Assembly (NCBI RefSeq): GCF_012584455.1
Contig: NZ_JABAEB010000009.1
Span: 1 to 64,000 of the forward strand
Direction of reading: 5' to 3'
DNA length: 64,000 nt
From: Shewanella oncorhynchi
GTDB lineage: Bacteria; Pseudomonadota; Gammaproteobacteria; Enterobacterales; Shewanellaceae
Part shown: positions 18,894 to 28,422 of the stretch, piece by piece
Layout of the letters: every line of letters starts with the position of its first letter
Numbering within the stretch: the first letter of the stretch is position 1
Notes under the pieces: model-generated
What the model saw: only the letters and a program-made list of their open reading frames with translations
Database searches by the model: none
What the model was told of the DNA's origin: nothing
Position numbers and translations under genes: made by a program

Positions 18894-19919
18894 TTAATCC
18901 CAGCTGAGGATCACTTTACCCGATTGGCCCGAGCCCATAGCGTCGAAACCTTGTTGGAAATCATCAATCTTGAAGTGGTGAGTGATGATAGGTGAAATAT
19001 CTAAGCCTGATTGGATAAGACTTGCCATCTTGTACCAAGTTTCGAACATTTCACGGCCGTAGATGCCTTTAATGACCAAACCTTTGAAGATCACTTTGCT
19101 CCAGTCGATGGCCATTTCACCACTAGGAATACCGAGCATAGCGACTTTGCCGCCGTGGTTCATGGTATCTAACATGGCGTGGAAGGCTGAGGGTACGCCA
19201 GACATTTCTAATCCAACGTCGAAACCTTCGGTCATGCCCAGTTCTTTCATCACGTCTTTTAGGTTTTCTTTTGACACGTTCACAGCGCGCGTGGCGCCCA
19301 TTTTACGGGCCAGTTCTAAGCGGTATTCGTTGACGTCGGTGATCACCACATGGCGCGCACCTACGTGACGACATACTGCTGCCGCCATGATGCCGATGGG
19401 ACCTGCGCCTGTGATCAACACGTCTTCACCGACTAAATCGAAGGATAATGCTGTGTGCACAGCGTTACCAAACGGGTCAAAGATTGAGGCTAAATCATCG
19501 CTGATATCATCAGGGATTTTAAAGGCGTTAAAGGCGGGGATAACTAAGTATTCTGCAAATGAACCTTCACGATTGACACCCACGCCAGAGGTGTTACGGC
19601 ATAAATGGGTGCGGCCTGCGCGGCAGTTACGGCAGTGGCCACAGGTAATATGACCTTCGCCAGACACGCGGTCTCCAATCTTAAAACCACGAACTTCTTG
19701 GCCGATATCAACCACTTCGCCGACATATTCATGACCAACAACCATGGGGACTGGAATGGTTTTTTGTGACCATTCGTCCCAGTTGTAGATGTGCATGTCG
19801 GTGCCACAAATCGCAGTTTTTTTAATTTTGATCAGCAGATCGTTGTGGCCCATCACTGGCTTAGGCGCATCGACTAACCAAATACCTTTTTCGGCTTTTA
19901 ACTTGCTTAGTGCTTTCAT
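18894..19919 (-). CDS. tdh: L-threonine 3-dehydrogenase
   Basis: 341 residues, the E. coli length. A medium-chain zinc dehydrogenase that oxidises threonine to 2-amino-3-ketobutyrate with NAD+. Catalytic zinc site [13 protein letters not shown] (Cys38) and GHEYVG; structural zinc site [15 protein letters not shown] (about 93-107); NAD-binding loop GAGPIG. It lies 11 bases after kbl, the next enzyme of the pathway, in one operon. Confidence 0.98.
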   Translation of the reverse strand: MKALSKLKAEKGIWLVDAPKPVMGHNDLLIKIKKTAICGTDMHIYNWDEWSQKTIPVPMVVGHEYVGEVVDIGQEVRGFKIGDRVSGEGHITCGHCRNCRAGRTHLCRNTSGVGVNREGSFAEYLVIPAFNAFKIPDDISDDLASIFDPFGNAVHTALSFDLVGEDVLITGAGPIGIMAAAVCRHVGARHVVITDVNEYRLELARKMGATRAVNVSKENLKDVMKELGMTEGFDVGLEMSGVPSAFHAMLDTMNHGGKVAMLGIPSGEMAIDWSKVIFKGLVIKGIYGREMFETWYKMASLIQSGLDISPIITHHFKIDDFQQGFDAMGSGQSGKVILSWD

Positions 19920-19930
19920 TGTCTTAAGTC

Positions 19931-21124
19931 CTAAATAATGCCCATTTCTTTGGCAATACGGGTAAAGGCGGTGATCGCTTTGTCGAGTTGCTCACGGGTA
20001 TGTGCCGCTGACATTTGCGTACGGATACGGGCTTGTCCCTTAGGAACGACTGGGAACGAGAAGCCAATAACATAAATATGTTCTGCTAATAAGCGGTTAG
20101 CAAAGTCGCCCGCCAGTTTCGCATCACCAATCATCACTGGGATAATCGCGTGGTCGGCGCCGCCCAAAGTAAAGCCTGCTGCTGACATTTGCTCACGGAA
20201 ATAACGGCTGTTTTCCCATACGGCTTCGCGCAGGGCTTGGCCTGATTTGAGCATTTCTAACACATGGATAGATGCAGTCACGATTGACGGCGCTAATGAG
20301 TTAGAGAACAGGTAAGGACGTGAACGCTGGCGTAACCAGTCGATGACTTCTTTTTTACCCGAAGTGAAACCGCCCGATGCGCCGCCTAAGGCTTTGCCTA
20401 AGGTGCCGGTGATGATGTCCACTCTGTCCATCACATTGCAATATTCGTGGGTTCCACGGCCGTTTGCGCCAATAAAGCCTACCGCGTGAGAGTCATCGAC
20501 CATCACCAGTGCGCTGTATTTATCGGCTAAATCACATACGCCTTGCAGGTTAGCAATCACGCCGTCCATCGAGAATACGCCATCGGTGGCGATCAAGATA
20601 TTACGGGCGCCCGCTTCTTTCGCGGCGATCAACTGAGTTTCTAAATCGGCCATATCGTTGTTGGCATAACGGAAACGCTTTGCTTTACATAAACGTACAC
20701 CGTCGATGATAGAAGCATGGTTTAACGCATCAGAAATGATGGCGTCTTCTGCATCTAACAAGGTTTCGAATAGACCTGCGTTCGCATCAAAACATGAAGA
20801 GTACAGAATGGTGTCTTCAGTGCCGAGGAATTCGCTCAGGCTAGCTTCTAGCTTTTTATGTATGTCTTGGGTACCGCAAATAAAACGTACTGATGCCATA
20901 CCAAAGCCGTGGCTGTCTAAGCCCTGTTGGGCGGCTTTGATTAGCTCTGGGTGATTCGCTAGGCCTAGGTAATTATTCGCGCAAAAGTTAACAACTTCTT
21001 GGTGATTAACTTGAATGGCAGTTTGTTGCGGTGAGGCAATAACACGCTCGCTTTTATATAAGCCTTCGGCTTTGATGTCTGCAAGCTGTTGATTAATCTG
21101 TGCGTAGAATGAGGTAGAGGCCAC
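19931..21124 (-). CDS. kbl: 2-amino-3-ketobutyrate coenzyme A ligase
   Basis: 397 residues from a GTG start with AAGGAG seven bases upstream. A PLP enzyme of the alpha-oxoamine synthase family: [21 protein letters not shown] (cofactor-contacting Asp and His) and [13 protein letters not shown] with the PLP lysine near 243. It splits 2-amino-3-ketobutyrate with CoA to glycine and acetyl-CoA. First gene of the kbl-tdh operon for threonine use; the promoter must lie in 21125-21410, where I recognise no operator. Confidence 0.98.
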   Translation of the reverse strand: MASTSFYAQINQQLADIKAEGLYKSERVIASPQQTAIQVNHQEVVNFCANNYLGLANHPELIKAAQQGLDSHGFGMASVRFICGTQDIHKKLEASLSEFLGTEDTILYSSCFDANAGLFETLLDAEDAIISDALNHASIIDGVRLCKAKRFRYANNDMADLETQLIAAKEAGARNILIATDGVFSMDGVIANLQGVCDLADKYSALVMVDDSHAVGFIGANGRGTHEYCNVMDRVDIITGTLGKALGGASGGFTSGKKEVIDWLRQRSRPYLFSNSLAPSIVTASIHVLEMLKSGQALREAVWENSRYFREQMSAAGFTLGGADHAIIPVMIGDAKLAGDFANRLLAEHIYVIGFSFPVVPKGQARIRTQMSAAHTREQLDKAITAFTRIAKEMGII

Positions 21125-21410
21125 CTGATATCTCCTTAGTTAACTTTATTCTGATTTTGGGAGTGGCGGCATTCTAACTCTAAACCTAATCGGCCTACAG
21201 CCTTTTTTTCATGCAGGTTCGCAAGATAAACTAGTTTAGGGCTAAAGTGGTTTTTACATTATAAAAACTAATGTGCAACATAAGTTTGCCACTGTTTGAC
21301 TGAGTATTCTTTTAAGCGTTGTAGAGCGAAAACGGGTTCGCACTCAGTACTATAATTGCTTTGAGTTTAGTTCCGAATGCGAGTTCCCAACATAGGTGTT
21401 TGGGATGACG

Positions 21411-22058
21411 TTATAGAGATTCTTGACTCGCTAGCGCGTGGTAATGTTGCTCTAGGCGAGTAAAAGTCGCAACGGAAGTCGGGGTTGCATAGGCTTTGAA
21501 AATCATCAGCACCCTTAAAACGCCTTCATAAAGTGTCGCTTTAGTAATGGTGGACGTGCTGGATTGCGTGAGTTGATAACCAATCCAAAAGCTGACGATC
21601 ATCTTAATGGTATCCGCCAGTGGCGTGATTTTGTCAGCATCGACACACAGAAATCCATCTTGTGTGAGTTTATGCAGCACATGGCTTGAACGCGTTAAGA
21701 CTTGCTGCTGTGCGTGCAAATAGCGTTTTTTTAGTTCTTCATCGCGGGCGAGAATATCCGCAAGATTGGCGTACATAAAGCGGAATTGCCACAAGGTATA
21801 GAACATAGCATCGAAGTAGCCGATTAACAGTTCTACATCCACTTGCTTATCTTCATAGGGTTGGAAACCCGATTCGAGATGATTCTCATATAGACTGAAA
21901 ATACAGCGGATAATGTCTTCTTTATTGCGAAAATGGTAATAAAGATTCCCGGGACTCATATTTAAGTGAGCGGCAATGTGATTGGTGGTGATGTTTCTTT
22001 CGCCATGCTCGTTGAACAGTTCAAGACTGGCATAGATTATTTTGTCGCGGGTTTTCAT
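21411..22058 (-). CDS. TetR/AcrR family transcriptional regulator
   Basis: 215 residues. The N-terminal 60 residues hold a TetR helix-turn-helix (IIYASLELFNEHGERNITTNHIAAHLNMSPGNLYYHFRNKEDI). The C-terminal 150 residues are all helical with no recognisable ligand motif, resembling a DUF of TetR_C type. It is divergent from waaA (about 140 bases apart) and upstream of kbl on the same strand, so either could be a target; no clear palindrome was found. Confidence 0.85.
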   Translation of the reverse strand: MKTRDKIIYASLELFNEHGERNITTNHIAAHLNMSPGNLYYHFRNKEDIIRCIFSLYENHLESGFQPYEDKQVDVELLIGYFDAMFYTLWQFRFMYANLADILARDEELKKRYLHAQQQVLTRSSHVLHKLTQDGFLCVDADKITPLADTIKMIVSFWIGYQLTQSSTSTITKATLYEGVLRVLMIFKAYATPTSVATFTRLEQHYHALASQESL

Positions 22059-22200
22059 AAGTTATCCAAATTGCTAGTGAACGCCACATCATAGATAGAG
22101 TTAACCAACGACCGCCATACTGCTGGTAAATTATCTCTAATTTGGTGCATATGCTAACATTGCCGCTATTCATCAGGCAAAACTCATAAGTACGTTTTTA

Positions 22201-23466
22201 ATGAATCGTTTTCTCTATTCCACGATCTTATATTTATTATCCCCTTTGCTAATCGTCTATTTAGCATTTCGTGCTATTAAAAGCCCTGATTACCGCGGTC
22301 GTTGGGGGGAACGTTTTGGATTAACCCGACTTAAATCGACGGATGTACTGGTCCATTCTGTGTCTATGGGTGAAACGCTCGCGGCAATCCCATTGATCCG
22401 TTTGATTATGCAATCACACCCTGAGCTAAGCATTACGGTTACCACAACCAGCCCAACAGGGTCTGCCGAAGTGCGCAAAGCCTTTGGTGACTCAGTGCAA
22501 CATTGTTATTTACCCTTTGACTTACCTTGGTGTGTGGGGCGTTTCTTGCGCCAAGTTTCACCTAAATCTTGCATCATTATGGAAACTGAACTGTGGCCTA
22601 ACTTGGTTGCCTTAGCGGCCAAGCGAGGTGTGCGCTTGATGTTGGCTAATGCACGTCTGTCGGCCAAGTCGGTGGCGCAATATGCTAAGCGCCCTAAACT
22701 CAGTCGACCTATGTTGCAACGACTCGATGTTATTGCGGTGCAGACTCAAGTAGAAGCGCAGCGTTTTATCGAGTTAGGTGTATCGCCAGATAGAGTGACA
22801 GTATGCGGTAGCTTGAAGTTTGATCTCAGTATTACGCCTGAGCGTTTAGCCAATGCCAAGCTGTTGCGTCAGACTTGGGGGCGTGAAACCTCGCCGATTT
22901 GGGTCGCAGGCAGTGTGCATCCTGGAGAATTTGACGCCATGCTCACCGCCCATAGGCAATTATTGGCTCAGTGGCCCGATGCCTTGCTGATTATTGCACC
23001 GCGTCATCCTGAGCAGTTTTCTGCTGTTGCTGAGTTTGTTGCCAGCCAAGGTTTTGAATCTGTTCGCCGCAGCGGTAATTTTCCTGTGGCGGCCACGACA
23101 CAAGTGCTAGTGGGCGATACCATGGGTGAACTTCTGACCTTTTATGGCGCGGCGGATCAAGCCTTTGTCGGTGGTACGCTGATCACTAACGGTGGTCATA
23201 ATCCCTTGGAGCCTGTTGCTATGGGCGTGCCTGTTATGGTGGGACCGAACCATTGGGATTTTGCTCAAATTACGCAGATGTTGGCGGATGCTGGTGGGTT
23301 AAAGGTTGTCGCATCGGCGGATGAACTTGCCGCTAACTTGATTGAGTATTTTGCTAAACCTGAGTTACGCCTGCAGGCGGTGAACGCGGGATTGGCTGTG
23401 GTTGAGGCAAATCGTGGTGCCTTGCAACGACAATTTCTTCTCGCGCAATATTTAATAACCGCTTAA
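22201..23466 (+). CDS. waaA: 3-deoxy-D-manno-octulosonic acid (Kdo) transferase
   Basis: 421 residues. An N-terminal membrane anchor (about 4-22) precedes two Rossmann-like halves of a GT-B (GT30) enzyme. Visible family marks: KSPDYRGRWGERFG, the catalytic Glu in HSVSMGET, TTTSPTGSAEV, ELWPNL, VGGTLITNGGHNPLEP. It transfers Kdo from CMP-Kdo to lipid IVA on the inner face of the inner membrane, the first step of the LPS core. Convergent with kdkA, the enzyme acting next on its product. Confidence 0.97.
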   Translation: MNRFLYSTILYLLSPLLIVYLAFRAIKSPDYRGRWGERFGLTRLKSTDVLVHSVSMGETLAAIPLIRLIMQSHPELSITVTTTSPTGSAEVRKAFGDSVQHCYLPFDLPWCVGRFLRQVSPKSCIIMETELWPNLVALAAKRGVRLMLANARLSAKSVAQYAKRPKLSRPMLQRLDVIAVQTQVEAQRFIELGVSPDRVTVCGSLKFDLSITPERLANAKLLRQTWGRETSPIWVAGSVHPGEFDAMLTAHRQLLAQWPDALLIIAPRHPEQFSAVAEFVASQGFESVRRSGNFPVAATTQVLVGDTMGELLTFYGAADQAFVGGTLITNGGHNPLEPVAMGVPVMVGPNHWDFAQITQMLADAGGLKVVASADELAANLIEYFAKPELRLQAVNAGLAVVEANRGALQRQFLLAQYLITA

Positions 23467-23492
23467 TTTAACTGGATAATTTTTTTAGTGGT

Positions 23493-24248
23493 TCAGGCGC
23501 TTTGCATCGCCGCTTGATAGCCCTGCATAAGTGATGACCAGTTATCAGCGGTGAAGGCAAGGTTTGGTAACTTGCCTTGTTCTTTATTGAAGGAACGTAA
23601 AAGTCTGTCTAGATTCGATTGCTGCCATTGCGGGCTCGGTGTTTTTAACTCGCCGCGGTCGAAATCGATAAGATAAAACCGTTCTGGCGTTAAGGGTTCA
23701 GTTTGCGCGGGCTGGAACAGAATATTCTTGGCATTAAGGTCGGCGTGGTACACACCACGCTGGTGGAATTGGGCGATAGTTGCTCCCAATGCTTGCCATT
23801 GCTCAGTGCTCATGACCCCTTTGCCGAGTTTAGCGACTAAATCTTCGGCGCCTTCGACCCGTTCGATAATGATATCGGCGCGGTAAAATAATCCATCGCG
23901 CACTATGTTGGCGGCAATCGGTTTAGGTACAGCAAAATCTTCGCGATACAAAATGTCTAATAAGCGTAACTCACCCATGGCGCGGGTATTTTCGAGGCCA
24001 GTATAAACGTAAGCATCTTTGCTGAATTTCTCCATTAAGCCGCCACGCCAGTAATGACGCAATACCCAATGACTGTGCTCAAATGCCACAAACCAAGTGG
24101 TGTAGCGGCCTTTGGATGAACCTACGACAGCATTTTTAGCCCGCCAAAAATCCACCGAGAACCACGCGGGATCGATATCTGTTGGCGTATCTTGGCAAAC
24201 TGCCATGTGACCTTGGGCGGTTTTTATGAGCTGTATCTGAGCATTCAT
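23493..24248 (-). CDS. kdkA: Kdo kinase (3-deoxy-D-manno-octulosonic acid kinase)
   Basis: 251 residues. Protein-kinase-like fold of the KdkA/RfaP family: WRGGLMEKFS near the nucleotide site, the catalytic loop YHADLNAKNILF and the metal site LIDFDRGE. It phosphorylates Kdo (O-4) of the lipid A-Kdo acceptor, replacing the second Kdo seen in enterobacteria. Its position beside waaA agrees. Probably monocistronic. Confidence 0.93.
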   Translation of the reverse strand: MNAQIQLIKTAQGHMAVCQDTPTDIDPAWFSVDFWRAKNAVVGSSKGRYTTWFVAFEHSHWVLRHYWRGGLMEKFSKDAYVYTGLENTRAMGELRLLDILYREDFAVPKPIAANIVRDGLFYRADIIIERVEGAEDLVAKLGKGVMSTEQWQALGATIAQFHQRGVYHADLNAKNILFQPAQTEPLTPERFYLIDFDRGELKTPSPQWQQSNLDRLLRSFNKEQGKLPNLAFTADNWSSLMQGYQAAMQSA

Positions 24249-24346
24249 CGGAGATTTGTTGACTTAAGCGTGGCACCTAGGGCCATTCTACATTAAGATC
24301 CTTAGCTTGCGCCAAATAACCTTAAGAGCTTTTAGCTTCAATCCCA

Positions 24347-25396
24347 ATGAGTTTAAATCCCAATACCATGAATTCTCTTTGTTTGCTTCGCTTATCCGCT
24401 ATCGGTGACGTCTGTCATGCCGTGGCTATGGTGCAGGCGATTCAGCGGCAATACCCCGAGCTCAAAATCACATGGGTGATCGGTAAACTCGAATATCAAT
24501 TGTTGAAGCATTTACCCGGCATTGAGTTTGTTATTTTCGATAAATCTCAAGGATGGCGCAGCTATTTTAATTTGCGTAAGGCCTTAAAAGGCCGACGTTT
24601 TGACGTGCTGCTGCATATGCAGGTTGCGCTACGTGCTACCTTGGCTTCATTAGCCATTTCGGCAAAGGTGCGCATAGGCTTTGATCGTGCCCGCGCTAAA
24701 GAAGGTCAGTGGCTAGTGACAAATCACAGGGTGGAGCCCTTGGCAAATCCCCATGTGCTCGAAGGATTTATGGGATTCGCTAAGGTGATTGGCGTTAACG
24801 ATCTTACTCCTCAATGGCATATTCCTGTGCCAATTGCGGATACTGAATTTGCCCAGACGCAGATTAAAGACAATGAAAAAGTCTTTATCATTTGCGCTGC
24901 AGCCAGTAAGGCTGAACGTAACTGGTTACCAGAGCGCTATGCCGCCGTTGCGATCCATGCGATTGCGAAAGGATTTAGAGTCATGCTTTGCGGTGGCCCA
25001 ACTCAACTTGAGAAGGATTTAGCAGAGCAAATTTTGCAGGCTTGTCCCTCTAAAATCGATAATTTAGTGGGCAAAACCAGTCTGACGCAATTATTGGCGC
25101 TGCTAAAACGCGCCAGTTTAGTGTTAGCGCCTGATACGGGCCCTGCGCATATGGCGGTGACCCAAGGTACTCCGGTGATCGGTTTATATGCCCATTCCAA
25201 TCCTGGGCGCACAGGTCCTTACCTATCGCAGCAATATGTGGTGAGTGCCTATGATAAGGCCATGAGATCGCAACATAGTGGACAAATTAAGTGGGGAACT
25301 CGCGCTAAAGGCGAGCATCTAATGTCATTGATCAGTGTTGACGCTGTGATTGAGAAGTTTGAGCTGGTGGCGCATGACACTAAAGCTTCAGAATAA
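24347..25396 (+). CDS. GT9 heptosyltransferase-family glycosyltransferase
   Basis: 349 residues; a second ATG at 24368 (MNSLCLLRLSAIGDV) would also give a complete domain, and neither has a clear ribosome site. The GT-B family 9 marks are LLRLSAIGDVCHAVA at the N terminus and APDTGPAHMAVTQGTP with a following GLYAHSNPGRTGPY, the ADP-heptose-binding C-terminal region of WaaC/WaaF/WaaQ. It probably adds heptose to the inner LPS core; which linkage cannot be told. Starts a rightward run of four sugar-transfer genes. Confidence 0.88.
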   Translation: MSLNPNTMNSLCLLRLSAIGDVCHAVAMVQAIQRQYPELKITWVIGKLEYQLLKHLPGIEFVIFDKSQGWRSYFNLRKALKGRRFDVLLHMQVALRATLASLAISAKVRIGFDRARAKEGQWLVTNHRVEPLANPHVLEGFMGFAKVIGVNDLTPQWHIPVPIADTEFAQTQIKDNEKVFIICAAASKAERNWLPERYAAVAIHAIAKGFRVMLCGGPTQLEKDLAEQILQACPSKIDNLVGKTSLTQLLALLKRASLVLAPDTGPAHMAVTQGTPVIGLYAHSNPGRTGPYLSQQYVVSAYDKAMRSQHSGQIKWGTRAKGEHLMSLISVDAVIEKFELVAHDTKASE

Positions 25397-25420
25397 ATTT
25401 ATTTGGATTAAAGGTTAATT

Positions 25421-26488
25421 ATGGCTCCTCAAAAAGCCCCTAAGTTCTTGTTTATCCCAGTCTCATCGGCTGAGGGCATAGGTGAGTATATGCGCTCAAT
25501 GATCATTGCCGATGAGGTGAAGAGAACTTGGCCGAATGCCGAGATAAAGTTTATTTTGAGTCAACAAGCTCCCTATGCGACTCAGTGCCCTTATCCTGCT
25601 GAGCTACTCGAAGATACGCCGACTAAACAAGTCAAGGCGGTTAACCAAATCATGTCTGATTTCCTGCCTGATATAGTATTGTTTGACGCATCAGGTCGTA
25701 AATCGCAGTTAGTCCATGCCCATAAACTCGGTGCAAAGGTAATCTTTATCAGTCAGCATAAGCGTAAGCGTAGTCGTGGAATGAAAATTGGCCGCGCTTT
25801 AGTGACGGATTGTCATTGGGTCGTGCAACCAGAATTTGTGATTGGCCCTATTAGTTGGTTAGATCGCCTTAAGCTGAAGCTAATTAATAGACCTGAGCCT
25901 TTGAATATTGGTCCTGTCTTTACCCAGCCAGATACAATTACCCAATCAGCATTATTAGCGCAATATCAGCTAACGCAAAATGAGTTTGTATTATTCAATG
26001 CGGGTTCTGGTGGTCACAGGGTGAATGGTGAACTAGCCGCAGATATTTTTGCTAAGGCTGCCAGTGAAAGTTATAAAGCATCTGGTATTTTAAGTGTCAT
26101 GGTTTTCGGCCCGAATTATCCAAATCTTCTGCCTGAGCTTGAGGGAGTAGTTGTTATTCCCCAATTGAATAATCAGCAATTTATTAATATGTTGGCCGCG
26201 GCTAAAGCTGCCGTATTGAGCGGTGGGGATACTTTATTACAAGCGATAGCGCTGCACAAACCAACATTAGCAGTTCCTGTATCGAAGGATCAGCCGCTAA
26301 GGATTACAGCTTGTGTGGCTCAAGAGTTGGTTTTGAGTTGCGATACAGCATTGGAGCCAATGAAAAATAACCTTGCAAAACTGTTATCTCAAGAACAAAT
26401 GATGCATCTTTGTACTAAATTGGCACGAAGCAAACATTTGAATGGATTGGATATTGCGATAAAACAACTAAGGCTATGGGTTAAATAG
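25421..26488 (+). CDS. MurG-like glycosyltransferase of unknown specificity
   Basis: 355 residues with GGTTAATT before ATG. A GT-B/GT28-like protein: N-terminal SSAEGIGEYMRSM resembles the glycine loop of MurG-type enzymes, and the C-terminal half has NAGSGGHRVNGE and LSGGDTLLQAIALHKPTLAVP, the donor-binding region. No membrane segment. It starts 25 bases after the GT9 gene, likely in one operon for LPS core or polysaccharide. Specificity unknown. Confidence 0.75.
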   Translation: MAPQKAPKFLFIPVSSAEGIGEYMRSMIIADEVKRTWPNAEIKFILSQQAPYATQCPYPAELLEDTPTKQVKAVNQIMSDFLPDIVLFDASGRKSQLVHAHKLGAKVIFISQHKRKRSRGMKIGRALVTDCHWVVQPEFVIGPISWLDRLKLKLINRPEPLNIGPVFTQPDTITQSALLAQYQLTQNEFVLFNAGSGGHRVNGELAADIFAKAASESYKASGILSVMVFGPNYPNLLPELEGVVVIPQLNNQQFINMLAAAKAAVLSGGDTLLQAIALHKPTLAVPVSKDQPLRITACVAQELVLSCDTALEPMKNNLAKLLSQEQMMHLCTKLARSKHLNGLDIAIKQLRLWVK

Positions 26489-26546
26489 TTGCTAGAAGAG
26501 TCACGTTTTAGCTTTTTGCATTTATAGAATTAGGGACGCACATATT

Positions 26547-27539
26547 ATGGGATTTGATGGAAAAGTATTGAATTATGATGAGTTTAAAGTAGATCTCGCC
26601 AAACTTGATGAGCCGAGAAAACCTGGAATAAGTGCTATTCTGCGAATAAAGAATGGTGCCGAACTTCTGAGATCTAGTATTGAGACCCATATTCCTTACT
26701 ATGATGAAATTATTGCCTGTTATAATGATTGCACTGATAATACTGCTGAAATATTAAATGATTTGAAAGAAAAATATCCTGAAAAAATAAAAGTTTTTGA
26801 ATATTTACCTAAAGTTCATCCTATATTCTCAGATGCACATAATAGCTGTACAACCTATGATGTTCATAGTTTGGCAAACTTTTACAATTATACCCTTTCA
26901 AAAACCAGCTATAATATAGCAACAAAGTTAGATGATGATCATATTGCAATTGATCGTAATCTTAAACCAGTAATTAGCAGGATTCGTAACGATATTGCTT
27001 CTAACGTTAAGAAAGTATATACATTCTCAGGTGTTAATCTAGCATTTGATGTGAACAACAAGTTAGGAGTTTATAAAAGAGAACCTCTCGTTGGTACAGG
27101 GGATCATATGTACTTCCCTGTTTCTTCTAAAATTTATTTTTCTCAAGAAAAAAATGTTGAAGCATTTAAGTTCTTGGATAGTAAATATGAAAAGAAATAT
27201 ATGGGGGTTATGTATTTTCATCTTAAACATTTAAAAAGTGGTTATGGTTTTTTAAATTTGGAACCCCAGAAGCGTAATGAGATTGTAAAGCAATTTGTTT
27301 CAAATTCTGATGTTGTTGGCTTCGAAGATTTTATTAGTGAAGATTCTATAAATAATCTATGTAAGTATCATAACTCTATTGAGTATTGGTTGCGAACACA
27401 GAAAATTTTCAATGTCATCATTTACGCTTTATTTAAAAGAAATCCACCATTAAGAATTGCGCGCTTAAATCAGCTTTTTCAGGATTTAAATGGTATTGAT
27501 TTAGATGAATGTGTTACGAGGCGTTTAAAGAAATTTTAA
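26547..27539 (+). CDS. GT2-like glycosyltransferase
   Basis: 330 residues, markedly AT-rich compared with waaA. A GT-A fold is suggested by ISAILRIKNGAELLRSSIETHIPYYDE, with CYNDCTDNTAEIL as the usual nucleotide-sugar loop, and by TKLDDDHIAI, the DxD-type metal site. A conserved-looking C-terminal region (about 190-330) has no known motif. The base composition suggests transfer or fast exchange, as often seen for strain-specific core or capsule genes. Confidence 0.8.
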   Translation: MGFDGKVLNYDEFKVDLAKLDEPRKPGISAILRIKNGAELLRSSIETHIPYYDEIIACYNDCTDNTAEILNDLKEKYPEKIKVFEYLPKVHPIFSDAHNSCTTYDVHSLANFYNYTLSKTSYNIATKLDDDHIAIDRNLKPVISRIRNDIASNVKKVYTFSGVNLAFDVNNKLGVYKREPLVGTGDHMYFPVSSKIYFSQEKNVEAFKFLDSKYEKKYMGVMYFHLKHLKSGYGFLNLEPQKRNEIVKQFVSNSDVVGFEDFISEDSINNLCKYHNSIEYWLRTQKIFNVIIYALFKRNPPLRIARLNQLFQDLNGIDLDECVTRRLKKF

Positions 27540-27557
27540 TTTATAATGGGTCTTGTT

Positions 27558-28307
27558 ATGAGTAATAACACTGTTTCACTGGTTGTCACGAGTTGTAATC
27601 GTTTTGACTTACTCGAAAAAACAATTGAAAGCTTTTTAAAATATAATACCTATCCTATATCACAATATATTGTGATAGAAGATAGCCATAATCGCGAAAA
27701 ACTTGAGAACACGCTGGCAAAGTTCAAGGGAATTGAATTTGTTATGGTTCACAATGAACCGCAGTTAGGGCAAATGAAAAGTATCGATAGAGCCTATTCT
27801 TTGGTAACTTCTGACTATATATTTCATTGTGAGGATGATTGGGAGTTCTATCGCGAAGGCTTTATCGAAAAATCGTTCGAGGTTTTACTTTCAGATGACA
27901 AAATAGTAACAGTCTGGTTGCGTGAAACTAATGATACTAATAGCCATACAGTGCTTCCTGAGTTGTACTTTTGTAAAAATGATGCTTCATTGACGTATCG
28001 GGTTATGCATCAAAATGATTTGCTTCATGGCGTCTATTGGCATGGCTTTACGTTAAATCCAGGCTTAAGGCGTTTAGCGGATTATCAGTTGATTGCGCCG
28101 ATTGCACAATATACAAGTGAAGGTGGAGTGGGTAATAAGTATTATGAACTAGGCTTTAAAGCTGCAATTTTTCCCGAGGGAAGTGTGAGACACATAGGTT
28201 ACCATCGGGGAATTCGTTATAAAGCTGATATAGCTAAATGGCGAAAAGATTTCAACGTTGCGTTTAGACGTTTTAAGTCAAAAATACATAAAATATTGAA
28301 AGTATAA
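27558..28307 (+). CDS. GT2 family glycosyltransferase
   Basis: 249 residues from the ATG at 27558; an upstream ATG at 27546 adds four residues, but GGGT lies seven bases before the second ATG. Family 2 marks: SLVVTSCNRFDLLEKTIESF, VIEDSHN and the DxD-like HCEDDWEF. AT-rich like its neighbour and 18 bases downstream of it, so the two were probably acquired together. The C terminus is basic (RRFKSKIHKILKV), fitting membrane association. Confidence 0.82.
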   Translation: MSNNTVSLVVTSCNRFDLLEKTIESFLKYNTYPISQYIVIEDSHNREKLENTLAKFKGIEFVMVHNEPQLGQMKSIDRAYSLVTSDYIFHCEDDWEFYREGFIEKSFEVLLSDDKIVTVWLRETNDTNSHTVLPELYFCKNDASLTYRVMHQNDLLHGVYWHGFTLNPGLRRLADYQLIAPIAQYTSEGGVGNKYYELGFKAAIFPEGSVRHIGYHRGIRYKADIAKWRKDFNVAFRRFKSKIHKILKV

Positions 28308-28388
28308 TATATAGCCACTACATGATTAAAGTCAACCATGTAGCTCTATTCTACTTCCTAATCACATTTTTAAAACTTATGTAAGTTG

Positions 28389-28422
28389 TGATTATTGATT
28401 ATTGATTATTGATTATTGATTA
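28389..28422. repeat. Heptanucleotide tandem repeat over a stop codon
   Basis: TGATTAT repeated 4.9 times. It covers the last codons and stop codon of the GT4 gene (minus-strand stop at 28408-28406) and its 3' flank. A 7-base unit shifts frame on gain or loss. Confidence 0.9.

Noticed and set aside
28389..28422. CRISPR array
   Set aside because: Seven-base units without spacers; a simple tandem repeat.
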